A DNA stretch of 64,000 nucleotides from Balanoglossus misakiensis (Eukaryota > Hemichordata): assembly GCA_040954595.2 (NCBI GenBank), contig CM082579.2:10416001-10480000 (forward strand). The letters run 5' to 3'. The position numbers and the translations under genes are program-made. Position 1 is the stretch's first letter. The number at the start of each line of letters is the position of its first letter. The notes beneath the pieces are model-generated. The model had not been told where the DNA came from. It did not search any database and was given only the letters and a program-made list of their open reading frames with translations. Below are positions 53,345 through 64,000 of the stretch, one piece after another.

Positions 53345-53960
53345 GAGAAATTTTATTCCCACAGTCAACACCAGAAAGAAATCTGCAAGATATCCACAGC
53401 TTGAAGATCCGCCGCTGGCTGCGCTGTGGTGAAGGAGTTGTTCGCGAACGAGGCTGTTGGGCTGTGCATGCATTTATATGTTATAAATGGCCGTACTGAG
53501 TTGATCGAAGGGGGAACGCAGTTTCTGTACGAATTCGGGCGCTACTCTTGGGGTTTATTCCGCAGACAACCTGCTGTAAAAACCTCTCAGTCCGGAATAT
53601 GACGAATGAGTAGGCAGTTTTAGTATGACAATAAGCTGTCGGTTAGACTCAATTTGGTACTGTGTGGAAAATTCCCCTCATTCACGCACCAACTACAAAG
53701 CTGTGGCATTTCTCTTTAAGGACGCTTGTACTCTGGGCACCGTACTCCTCACGGGATCTGTTCACTCAGATCAGTACACGTCCTCTAGTGTTAATGTCGC
53801 ATTTAGTCTATCAGAGCTAATGGTGAATTTGACATTTTATTAACAGTCATTGAACAGACCTGGGGAGGGGATGACATTTCATTAGTAGCAGTCAATGCTG
53901 AGCTGGGGGTATGGTTACATTTTATTAGGGGTGGACCATATGATATCAAGGGGGTGTCAT

Positions 53961-56113
53961 TGGATAGTGGGGAAAATATCGAATAAAAGGTATTCAGTCG
54001 CCTCCAATTTACATACGCCCATATTTGGCTGAAATGGGGTATTCGAGCGTTCTAAAGAACATATGGTGGCGCTTTTTTTCGCGTGTGCCACCCACTGAAA
54101 ATCTGTGATTGGCTAGATCTCAAGGCTTACACTAGTTTGCGGAACGGAACGGTATAGCCACACGAAATAAAAAATAGTTTCTCCAAATCCAAAAAATTGT
54201 CCACGTTTTGCTTTTATCACCACACGGATTTTGAACGGAATGAAAAAGAATTTCGGATCGAAAGCAGAACTTCAGTATGCATATTATTTTTTGAAGTTTT
54301 TACTGTTTTTCCAAGATAAAACTCGTGTATTCTACTACAGAAAATAAGGCTGATTCCAATTTGAAACCACGTCTGAGTCCAAATCTTACCTCGCATATTG
54401 ATAGAGGACGCTCTAGGTACCATGACGTACAGTCAATGTGTCAAATATTCGAATGACATGGCGCCTTAATTGCCGTTTCCTCTGGCGGGAAGGTGAAACT
54501 TTGGCGGTAGTAACTTCTCACCTCTTGCATATCAAAAAAGACTTGCATCAAAATTCAGACAACTTTTGTTCACACCTTTCAGAATGCTTAAAAGAATGCC
54601 ATTCTCTTATTATCATTCACAAAAGAAAGTCGGAAGGGGACTGACATAAAGTCTGAAACATTTAGCTTTCACTTTGTCTTCTAGAATTAATTTTAATCAT
54701 ACATAGCACATTCCATACCCTCAGGGCATGTATTATTCACAATTAGCTTAGCAAAACAGTCAGATCTTATAATTACCTACAGTTTCACTGTTAGCTCCAC
54801 TATACACTAACTGTGGTTTGCAAACAGGATGGGGAAACAAGATTAAGAGTTGTGATCGTAATAGCAATCAATAAAAGTCAGTAGTGTCTTCTAATTCAAA
54901 CAACTTTTCATGGCAATTGTGTCTTAAAAGTGTGAAGCAAAATGTCTGATCATGTTGAAATTAATACTGATGATACTGTGACTTTTGAACATTTAATCTC
55001 TGGAATAAAAATGGGGGGGGGGGGTCAATCAACTGGATTTGGAGGGAAGCGCCCTCTATGGTAGCACCTTTTTAAGGTTTTGCCCGTGTTCGTAGATCTT
55101 TGTAAAACGGCTTCATAAACAAGTATTTTGGGAGGGTCGTCATATTTTTTTATTTCACCATTATAGAATCTAAACTAAATGAATGTTCTATTTTTAGCAA
55201 TTTTGAGATTTTATCTTGTAAATGTTCAATATGATTGATAATCGCATATCAATACATCTGTTATAACACATAATTGCCTAAAAATCCAAATTTATATGAT
55301 TTTTTTTACCACTTCTAGACTTAAAACCTTGTTTAAAACTTGGTAGATACCTCACTTGAAATAGATCAAATCAATTTAAGGAAAAAATTAGGGGTCACTG
55401 CAAAAAATTTTGCGACACAGGAAGTTAAACATGGCTTTCGGCATCTTCGACAGCCCAGGATTGTCTGCAAAAGAGTTTGGTTGCTATAGCAACTATTAGT
55501 ATTGCAAACACACGAAATGTTCAGTTCCAAATTTAACAAATACATCGTGTGTACAAAAATAACATCACAGCACTACACTACAACTTTGTTTGGAACACAC
55601 TGGAAATAAAATTTAACTTTTTAAACTCTGCGCTGAACCCCCGTGTAAACATGTAAAATTTCAGATTTTTTCATTTTGAAGCCCACTCCTAATTTTTTTA
55701 TTGCTACCATACACAATCCCCCCCAACCACCACCACCACCAACCCACCCCCAATATACGGTAACTATGCATTCAGCTGCAATTTCAACAAATAGTCATAA
55801 CTTAGGGTCAAATCACGTGATACTTATTCTAAATTTATCAGATCTATATTGAGATAATTGCCTTCAATAGTATGACCATCAGAAATAAGAGAAAATCAGT
55901 TGACAGCTACTTGGGTTCTGTTTTGTTGTCATGGATAACAAGTAGAGAAAGTCAAATTGTGTTTAGATTTGGAAAACATCATTGTCATCACATGTTTTTG
56001 GATACATTTAAGGTAAGGATTGTGACCCTTTATGATGTAAATTTTGGTGGACCAGAACTGTCCTCTGCATCATGTGGCTAGAAGATTGATCCAATTTGGT
56101 GAAAAGCTGATCA
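53961..56113. other. Non-coding, between repeats and the oxygenase gene
   Basis: AT-rich with a G-run (55012-55023) and CCACCACC low complexity (55720-55750). No exon, RNA or inverted repeat that I can support. Confidence 0.45.
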
Positions 56114-56292
56114 TCACTCTGGCTCAAAGAATCCATGTGCACTCCAGTGAACACGTACAGGGACCTCAGCTCGACCAATCTCTTCAAAGGACTGGCCATC
56201 AAGGACCAGCAGAAATGATGGTTTGTCCCCAACATTCATCACAGCAGACAACACCACTCCTGTTTTAGAAAGCAAAATATCCATGCAGTCAT
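56114..56292 (-). CDS. Oxygenase last exon (fourth His ligand, stop)
   Basis: 179 bp. The acceptor must be CCCTAGAG rather than the earlier CCCTAG, because only it keeps the phase. [56 protein letters not shown]. The family usually has PYGFHG-type sequence at the last ligand; here it is SAHGFF. Confidence 0.9.
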
Positions 56293-59200
56293 CTCTAGGG
56301 AAAATACAACAAATAAATTTGTGGACAATTTTGACATCTCTGCATATTGACCTTGTTTTTTTTTTGTAAAATGTAATCTATTGAATACTGGAATGTCTTT
56401 GTTTGTAAATATTGAAGTTCCACCACAATCATACTTTGATGTTGCCTAGAAAACTGCTCTGTAAAGGGAATTGTGGGAAAAGGGATGATTCGCCCAAAAT
56501 ACATGTCATTATTTGCAATAAGAATTCTTGGTGTGGTCGTGGTAATATTATATGAATACATGTATATATCATATATGAACATTGGTATTATATGAATACA
56601 TGTATATATCATATATGAACATTGATATGAGATATTTCTCTGAAATTTTGGTCACTTAACCGTTGTAGCCAATAGTTGAATTAGCATAGACAGTAGAAGA
56701 GTGTCTATGGTTGAATACAGTCTGTACAAAATAGTTCTCATAACAACAGTATCTTTTGTGACCATGAAATACGTGCTTGTCACTTGTGATAATTAATATT
56801 CCCACCTTCATCCTCAGTCTTTGCATTTGGTGCCGGCACAAAGATTGGTTCAGCCGGAAAGCAGTCTTCTTCTTCCCAGTCCTTGTAGCTTTTATCTTTT
56901 AAGTCTCCCTTCACGAGCTTCAATGAAACATATATGCATGTATAACCTGTCTAAACCGAATACCAAAGGGACTGGGGATATTGTTCAGTTTGCAGAGGTG
57001 TCTGGTTTGTAGAGGTTATTTTAACATGTCAAACGGACGGGAAAATATGTTTGGTATGTACAGGTTCCAGTATAGACCCGGTTTGGTTTGGACAGGTTTA
57101 TATACATGTGATTGTGATTACATGTATTGTTGTGAACTTCACTGATCATACATTGTTAAAATCAAAGTGTGCACAGCCAGTTACTGTACTGGAGTTAGTA
57201 CATCTGGAACTGATATATGAACATTAAATAGATATATTTCAGTTACCTTCTTAAACTCATCTCCAAAACAATACAGATATCTGTATTCTTTCCCATTATA
57301 TTTTCTGTAGTTTATTGTTGGAAATTCTAATGCTGGAAGAAGAAGAAAATGAGAGAATGTCCAGTCAAACATCAAAGGAAAGACAATTCAAAGTCAGGTT
57401 TGAGTGCCAGAAAGGATTTTTCAAATTTCAAAGTATATTTAGAGAATAATGTATGCCTTGAAGAAATGGAAGAAAGCACACATTGTGTGTCATAATGTAC
57501 GAGGCAAATGCTGAGTACATTATGGAGTACACAAGTAACCACGAGTTCAGGCAATAATATGTAAAACTGTGTACTCTATACTACTTTATACAATACAATT
57601 GATCTATTTGCACTCACTGTATCCAACATCAAAGATGCTTTCGTACGTACAGTAGATGGAGCCATCACTCTCTCTGACAGCAGATGCTGTTATGTTCTCC
57701 AAAGTTACAAGGTTTTCTCCTGACTTAGCACTCTGAGAGAAAAAAGAAGTTAATAACAAGATAATCATTGTGATATACTTACACTGTATTATTAGCATGA
57801 TTTTGTCAGCTTGGAAGAATAATCAGTAATGAATGATGAAATGTATGAGGACTGTATTCTAATGGGATAGGAGTAATATGTTGATGAACACTGTTTGAAA
57901 TTATCAAACTGCATGCACTCTGAAAATAAAGAAGAAGAGAAGGTGTTGCTATATTTATCCAATCCTGTTTAGCCATCTATCCTTATGAGTGTAATGAGTT
58001 TGAAAAAAAACAACAACGGTGGACTACTATAAATCAAATAAAACATTTGCTGTAACAGTGGTTTCACAAATTGCTGACTTCCCCAATTCCTCTATTTCCA
58101 ACCTCATAGACTGGTAATTTTACCCAGAATAGATATATGCGTACCACAGCTATATGGTGACATACTAAAATGCAATTTAGTGATAACCTTACCTCTCCAA
58201 CGTCTAATGGTAGAACAAATCTCCAGGGCTCGCCTAAGGGTGCTGGATTGCCTTCCTGGGCCGATTTCATAAACAACTGATCTATTAAATCAGCATTATG
58301 GAAACCAAACAAATCCACAACCAAATGGCCCTCTTTCTCGTACGCATTGGCATGATGGAAGAGAAATATGGCGTCAGTGGTGTACTTGGTCTCCAGTTCC
58401 TCTCCAGTGTCCCGGCGTACCACATGGAAATGAGTTCTCCATTCCGGATGCCACTCCAGACAGTCGCGGACCGGTCGTTGAAGTGGTTTGTACAAGAGAG
58501 CTTTCCATATGTTGACAATCAGTGGTTGTTCGATGTAGACATAATAATTGTCTGAGATTCCAAAACTGTGATAATATGCCGGATGCTTGTAACTCATTGG
58601 CACTGTGCAAGCAATGGTGGCTTTCTGTAGTGGATTTTGCACTCCTGAAAGAGGACAATTGGTTTATGATCAAATTATTTCAACACCAGATTCCACTTCA
58701 CAAAGGGCAAACTATTAAAGGGACAAAGTCTCTCTCTCCCTGCCATTTTTCCCTTAATTATGTTTGATACAAGACGCCATTTATGTTAATGTACATGTGA
58801 TATGTAGTGATTCATACCAATTTTCAAATCAATCTGACCAGTGGTTGTCGAGGTTGTGAGTTTTGACAAATTTCATATTTTCCCAGCAAATTTGCATATT
58901 TTTGGCAATGACCACTTCATTTGAACAAACTCCCATCTGCAGTCCCGCCTGCATATACACACCAAATATTGATGTGATACGCACAGCAGTTTTCAAGTTT
59001 TTGAGTTGACGGACATGCAGATATATACATACATCCATGCATACACCAAATAGTGCAGGAGCTAAACCCCAAATTTGTGTATAATTGTGCACTTACAAGT
59101 TTCACGCTTTTAACCCAACGTGCACTATTTCAAAGTATGAATGTCTGTTTCTGGCCACTAGAGGGCGCTGTCATTTTAGCTCCACATTGGAAAATGTCCC

Positions 59201-60261
59201 CCGTGGGGCAAAGCATGACTGTACCAAGTTTCATGCTTTTGACCTGAAGTGCACGATTTTTTGGTTAACTGGTAACTGCCCCACTAAAATGTGACCTAAA
59301 AATGTTATTATTTGGTAGACCAAAGAAATCCTGTCTTATACATTGCCGATTTTGAGCAAACAAACTGAATACAATGAAATTGGCCTGATTCGTTATCTTC
59401 ACTCTGTCTAGACAGACGCCAGACACAATAGTAATTTATTGTTTGTACATGTACAAAGTTTAGATCACCTTTATCTGCAGGTGGTATTTTCACAATGTGA
59501 TAGGTGGTGTAGAGGCCATACTTCACCGCAATGTTGTACACAGTGCCATCATTGTCTACATGTGGATGGGCTGATGCTCCGTGGACTGACACAACTGAAG
59601 AGTAATCCACCTGAAGATTGTGGGAAAAAAACAATTTGGAAAATAAAGACAAGTACTAATAAATGTTCCTACATATCAATTTTCATGCTTGTATCCCAAT
59701 TTGATACATTTTGCAAAAATATCACTCTAATCTGCCCCACTAGTATGATCGGCAAGAAATTGTTTAATATTTTGTTTTTGTTTTCCGGTGACAATGCAGA
59801 ATGGAAATGCTGTGCTATACCTATAAAGATTCACATAAAGTTATCACAATGGACTACCTTTTCTCCCATTGTTTCCAATGTCTTCGGATCGACTTTTCGA
59901 ATATAATGGGTTTCTGATATTCCACAGAAATCTTCTCCCATCTTCACGATGTTAACAGCTCCATTGTCAGTGACTTCTCCGATTTTGAAGTAAGAGAAAA
60001 ACCTCTGGAAAATGTTCTTGCATGGGTCTGGATAGGCAAACGTCCCAAATGCAGAACGGACAACACGATTAGCACCTGTAGCTTCTTTGAAATCGTCACT
60101 TCTTAAAAATCTGCTTTGGTAAGTAACCACGCCCTTTTGGATATTGAACCGGTGGATGTTAGAAAGCCCATCGAAGAAATGGTTGTAGTTGTCTTGACCA
60201 ACTTGATAGACACTTGGGCCATTCCTAAGTAAGCTTCCTGATATCCATGGTGGTATGGTTC
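56114..60261 (-). CDS. Carotenoid cleavage oxygenase (BCO/RPE65 family), 7 exons, 5' end missing
   Basis: Non-haem iron enzymes of this family split carotenoids (beta-carotene to retinal, or eccentric cleavage) or isomerise retinoids. Exons on the minus strand: 60261-59858, 59610-59469, 58644-58193, 57732-57618, 57332-57247, 56917-56806, 56292-56114. Every junction has GT/AG sites and the phases join without error, giving about 495 residues to a TGA. Landmarks in order: [31 protein letters not shown] (the PDPCK signature), [10 protein letters not shown] (His ligand 1), [18 protein letters not shown] (His 2), FHHANAYE (His 3) and a C-terminal HWSAHGFF (His 4). The usual length is ~530-550, so only ~30-40 N-terminal residues are missing, in an upstream exon not found. 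The family is clear. Whether it is the BCO1, BCO2 or another branch cannot be told here. Confidence 0.93.
56544..56620 (+). repeat. 37-bp tandem duplication
   Basis: 'tattatatgaatacatgtatatatcatatatgaacattg' occurs twice in the last intron of the oxygenase. Confidence 0.85.
56806..56917 (-). CDS. Oxygenase exon (EPIFVPAP)
   Basis: 112 bp after [47 protein letters not shown]. Donor GAAG|GTGGGA. Confidence 0.9.
57247..57332 (-). CDS. Oxygenase exon (LEFPTINY)
   Basis: 86 bp after [37 protein letters not shown]. The LEFPxINY motif is a family constant. Donor AAG|GTAACT. Confidence 0.9.
57618..57732 (-). CDS. Oxygenase exon
   Basis: 115 bp after [29 protein letters not shown], then [16 protein letters not shown]. 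Donor ACA|GTGAGT. Confidence 0.9.
58193..58644 (-). CDS. Oxygenase exon (second and third His ligands)
   Basis: 452 bp. [91 protein letters not shown]. Acceptor TCTTTCAG, donor GAG|GTAAGG. Confidence 0.93.
58718..58817. mobile_element. Half MITE (AAGGGACAAAGTCTC family)
   Basis: One end of the family seen complete at 18141 and 34145, preceded by TA, in an intron of the oxygenase. The other half is missing. Shows that the family is not confined to the array. Confidence 0.75.
59154..59172 (+). promoter_or_regulatory. CTCF-like motif
   Basis: GGCCACTAGAGGGCGCTGTC matches the core of the bilaterian CTCF consensus (CCASYAGRKGGCRC) at all core positions. It lies in an intron of the oxygenase, within sequence that has a repeat-like look ('accaagtttcatgcttttgacc' echoing 'acaagtttcacgcttttaacc'). 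The same string also occurs inside many invertebrate repeats, so binding is uncertain. Confidence 0.3.
59469..59610 (-). CDS. Oxygenase exon (first His ligand)
   Basis: 142 bp after acceptor [30 protein letters not shown], then [20 protein letters not shown]. Donor AAAG|GTGATC. Confidence 0.92.
59858..60261 (-). CDS. Oxygenase exon (GTIPPW ... PDPCK)
   Basis: 404 bp, enters in phase 1 (acceptor CTTCTTCAAAAG) and leaves in phase 0 (AAG|GTAGTC). Holds [42 protein letters not shown], the PDPCK motif and [13 protein letters not shown]. Confidence 0.92.
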
Positions 60262-63200
60262 CTTTTGAAGAAGAAAAAATATATATAAACCGTAATTAAA
60301 ACGGCAAGCAGCGTTATAGCAAAGCAGGGCCCATGGTGATGTGCAAAGGTAAAATACACAGAAGAGACCTCTATCGACATAGACGAACGGTAATTAAAAA
60401 CCAACAAGCAGGAGGTAGTGGTTTTGTGAATAGCATTACAACATATTGACGATCATTGTTGCAGAGCGGAACAACATAATGCACTGCAATCACGGGCATC
60501 CTGGGACAATTAGGCTAAAGCTGATCGACTGTTTCGCGTCATACGAGCACTCACGCACATCACTCGTCGCTCATGTCCTACCGCCTGAGGCGCACTTTTC
60601 ACTGGCGATGTGACGAGCCCAGTAAGCCAACTTTTGGACGAACATTATCAACTTTCGGACCGACATTTTAAACTCTATCGAGCCAACATTTCAACTTTTG
60701 AACATGAAAACAGTACTCTAACGGTCATAGTAATTTTTGCAGTCCGTTCCCATAGAAACAAAATTTTATGTACGTCACTATAGCAATTATATCCTAGGGG
60801 AGGGGAACTAGCTCGAGCTTGTTCATAAGAATATATGCTGACACCGGCATGCGTGAATTCATCCAATGTTGCAAATAGGTGATGAGAGAGCTAGCTGAAA
60901 TGTTGGCCCGGACTTGAAGCTCAAATGCGAGTCTGAATGCGCTGGCCTCGATTATGCGCCGTGCATGTCACGGTGGCAACTTGGTCGCGTCTCGTCCCGG
61001 GTGACACGATGACCGTGACTATTTTCTTGTTAAATTAGGTGAATTCTGACATAATTTTGACCAGAACGGGCCCCCATATTCTTCCGTCGACCGTAATCTG
61101 TGACGTAGGGCTACGTAATGGAGAGTAACACCTGATTTGACAAGACGACCGTGGCTATATGTAAGTCATAAAATTGTATTCAGAAAAAGGAGAAGGACGG
61201 CGAAAGACGGTGAAGGACAGCATCATATCCATGAAATATAGAAAACGACTCTCACTGATAAATCTACAAAATAAAGCCGGCTACACTGATCACTCCAGAT
61301 GGTATACAAGGCAATAGACACCAATAACACCACAAATTATTAAAACTTGTAAAGGGCATTACCATTTCCCGACAAAAATCAACCGAAGGACACCAAAATC
61401 GCCACAAAATCAACCGCGAAGGACAATGAAGTCTCCACACAATCAACCTAAATCCAATTGAAGGACACCAATGAGAAAATTGCCCGTTTTATATGTTACC
61501 TGCATGGCCCTCGCCATCGGCATCTATTATATTTTAAGATATCTATATAATTTGTTTTGTTTTGTGGAAATTTGAGCAGAATTCAACATCAACTACATTC
61601 TAGTCGTTTTTATTCACAAGCGGAGAGCTAGTGTACATCAGGTAGAAAGAGGTCTTTTCGTTCTTCTGTTTTCCCCGTGATTAGCCTAATGTATACATTA
61701 ATTCACCTATGCAAACTTAGTCTTCGTTACCATGGTCGCGATTTAGCCAGTCACATTGGTCATGCGAGAAAAAAAGAACAGCGTCGCCACGTGTTCTCAA
61801 CAAGAATACTTTTAACTATTTATGTGTATGTGTAATTACGGGCGAGTGAATTCCGCTGCGAAACAAATGTCAACGAACTTTTCTGTAGCCTTCGCGATCG
61901 CATCGCGTAACAACGTCATGTAGTTGCGTAACAATATGTTGGTTGGCATGTACAGTTTGTCAGGTATGTGGTTCTACACGATCGCAGAAAGTCCTTGCGG
62001 CCAATGTCTTTTGTCCGATCCGTAGAACCCATGAGTAACCTTGATGTTTGCTAAGTGATTGTGTTAGATGTTAGATTTGCTTGGGATTTTTCACGCACGC
62101 AAGCTTGAGTCATCTGTTGCCGTAAAGAGGTCGTGGTTTACGACGATGAGAAAAGGGGAGGTTTTGAAACCAAATCCACTCGATCTACCTGGCTGTCCGC
62201 TGGAAAGTAACCTACTGAGAAAACACATGGATAACCAATCATAACACCACTTGTCTGGGAAAGTAGCACGAATGTGGATTGAGCGTAGACTAGCCCACTA
62301 GTCGCTTGGTGATTTTTTAAATCTCACTACTTTTTGTGTTTTCTGTGTTTTTTTTGTCTTAATAAATAATTGCAATACTTTTTGCGTGCATGCTTGCCTT
62401 GAGCGTGGTTTTGGTAGTGAGGTGAGTTTCGAATTTTGGACTGAGCTTGTGGTTTCGGGTAGCGTCGACCAAGCCTACGCGTTCCCTACACATAATGAAA
62501 CCCATAGACTTGGAGCAAGTCTAGGATTGAGCGTAAAAAGCGTAGTCATCCTCAGAAGTGAGATCGATGTAGTCTAGTGAAAGACAGCCTTCAGTTTTCT
62601 TCTTACAACAAAAAGCAGCACTCATGTCAGGGTTTTTTAAGTTTCTGTATGTCAGGTTTATACATGAGTGAGCTTTATTATTTCGGATTTCCAGAGTGTA
62701 TACTGTAGATCGTGAACGTACAGTACGCAATTCAAACATTAGTTTAACAGTGGTCACGTGACATGCGTTTTCGTGGACTTTAAACAAATCAGCTGATTTC
62801 CGGTTGAAGTTGGTGAATTTAGAAATCATGGCAACAGCATTGAAAACCAACCATGTCGCAGATTTTTTTATACGTGATTTTCTTTCAAGTCTTTTTGAAG
62901 TGCGCTGTTGAAGGTGGTACACGGGTGCAATTTCGGTATACGAAGTTCCAGGCCTATATGACGTCATAGGAATGGAAAGCCAGATGAAAAAATCGCAGAC
63001 GCTTGCTTGATGACTGTTATCAAGGCTTGAGAACGGATGAATACGCAGAAATCATGTAGTGGTTTTGCAAAATTCCAGGGTAAAACTTATTTTTCTAAGG
63101 CATGTCTCGTGACCAATTTGTGCATATTGTAGTTGCCCGAAATTTTCCCCAAATCAGAAATTTAAGCAGGGGTAGTAGGATGTTGATATAATAGCATTAG

Positions 63201-63651
63201 TATCCAACAAGTTTTAATATTTATTTAATGTTATACTAACACTGTATCGTAATTATGGTTATGTTTTTTTACACAACAATCATATAATCTATGTACATGC
63301 CATTTATGAACTCGCCATTTTATTAATGTTATTTGGCACGAGAACAAAATCAATCGAGAGCTACCGAGACTTTGAACAACCTTGCACTTATTCTAATTTT
63401 CCGTTATCTTTTTGTGCACTATCGATCGTCCTTCTCATTGTCATTGTGCAAACAGAAGTAAGGCGTGAGCAATTTACGCCTGCCCGTGTCCATGCACTGT
63501 ATGGAACTAGATCTTCTATATCTGCACAATCAACACATTTTTCTATCACTGATAATAATAGTTCAATGTCCGAGTTTAATGTCCTTCCCGTTTGAGGTCG
63601 ATGTTAAGGGGAACACAATGGACACGTCTGAATATCAAGTTTATTAAACTG
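60262..63651. other. Upstream region of the oxygenase; first exon not found
   Basis: Should hold the promoter and the first coding exon (~30-40 residues plus one base of a Gly codon), but no minus-strand frame matches the family N-terminus. From 61180 to 61460 there are scattered GAAGGAC-type units ('gaaggacagcatcatatccatgaaatatag', 'ccgaaggacaccaaaatc') like a worn relic of the foldback arm at 1291. A minus-strand frame at 62521-62967 and a 26-codon plus frame at 62828 are unrecognised. Confidence 0.4.
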
Positions 63652-63950
63652 ATGTATGTATGTATGTATGTATGTATGTATGTATGTATGTATGTATGTA
63701 TGTATGTATGTATGTATGTATGTATGTATGTATGTATGTATGTATGTATGTATGTATGTATGTATGTATGTATGTATGTATGTATGTATGTATGTATGTA
63801 TGTATGTATGTATGTATGTATGTATGTATGTATGTATGTATGTATGTATGTATGTATGCATCTATCTATCTACATGTATCTATCTATGTATGTATGTACA
63901 TGTATGTATGTATGTATGTATCTATGTATCATATGTATGTATGTATGTGT
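63652..63950 (+). repeat. (ATGT)n microsatellite
   Basis: Uninterrupted 63652-63858 (~52 units), then mixed ATCT/ATGT/ACATGT to ~63950. The minus-strand frame (YIHT)n is an artefact of it. Confidence 0.97.
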
Positions 63951-64000
63951 ATGGTTGTATGTCTCCCATTCCCTCGCTCCCTCTTCCTCTACAGACCGTT

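Larger units (their letters stand above)
51725..53960. mobile_element. Second inverted-repeat (foldback-like) element
   Basis: Left arm 52084-52199 ('ttaaattcaccgctagctctgatagac...acaagcgtcc') is matched in inverted orientation at 53720-53836 with very few differences. The match continues with lower identity inward to ~52390 and ~53520. Outside, both arms have degenerate ~55-60-bp units with TAATAAAATGT (left from 51734) or ACATTTTATTA (right to ~53925). No ORF. The centre holds the MITE 52648-53244 and a 30-bp repeat. Outer ends are not sharply defined. Confidence 0.6.

Noticed and set aside
58298-58555. Plus-strand ORFs across the oxygenase exons
   Set aside because: Opposite-strand shadows of a gene with correct splice sites and family motifs.
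62828-62908. Short plus-strand frame MATALKTNHVADFFIRDFLS
   Set aside because: Only 26 codons, no clear donor and no family match; noted as possible but not supported.
63604-63861. Open frame of (YIHT)n on the minus strand
   Set aside because: A tetranucleotide repeat without stops is open by composition; no other coding sign.
1-64000. tRNA, rRNA or other structured RNA genes
   Set aside because: I looked for tRNA B-box-like and cloverleaf patterns and for rRNA strings and saw none I could support.

Overview
This window looks like genomic DNA of an invertebrate animal. It has spliced genes with GT/AG introns, an L1/Tx1-type LINE, Ty3/gypsy and Crypton-type relics, miniature inverted-repeat elements, foldback elements, a long (ATGT)n microsatellite and one ordinary metazoan gene. 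Foldback elements built from tandem repeats, and several repeat styles, recall echinoderms, hemichordates or amphioxus, but the phylum cannot be fixed from sequence alone.

Region 1 (about 1-46,900) is a modular tandem array. Seven copies of a core cassette are present, followed by an eighth partial one. Core order on the + strand: S (proline-rich ORF), a T-rich stretch, L (an antisense, 5'-truncated LINE fragment), V (a conserved non-coding segment), W (an Arg/Ser/Thr-rich ORF). Between W and the next S sits one of several linkers made from a shared set of modules: Pa and Pb (two parts of what looks like the N-terminal region of a protein-primed family B DNA polymerase of the Polinton/Maverick-adintovirus-bidnavirus kind), Zq and Zy (paralogous acidic-helix modules with a CxxC-x9-HxC motif), Z (RG-rich with a CPVPGC-type finger), A (a CPRC module), and a captured-looking terminal exon followed by a 38-bp minisatellite. 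Nearly every copy is frameshifted. S1 (6001-6483) is the best-preserved ORF. Shared disablements show that the parts were dead before amplification. Later insertions can be dated against paralogous empty sites: a foldback element at 1286-4584 with a nested MITE, two TA-flanked MITEs, and a 1-kb element at 40135.

Region 2 (about 46,900-54,000) is a graveyard of unrelated pieces: a frameshifted RecQ-type helicase relic (47868-48608), a Ty3/gypsy-type integrase relic with a triplicated ~150-bp block (50306-51445), a Crypton-type tyrosine-recombinase-derived (DUF3504-like) fragment joined directly to it, and a second inverted-repeat element (about 51,725-53,960) holding a nested MITE with a TAA target duplication.

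Region 3 (about 54,000-64,000) carries the one clear host gene, a minus-strand carotenoid cleavage oxygenase (BCO/RPE65 family). Seven exons between 60261 and 56114 join in perfect phase to about 495 residues, with all four iron-binding histidine regions and the PDPCK motif present. The first coding exon was not found. The window ends in a ~207-bp uninterrupted ATGT repeat.
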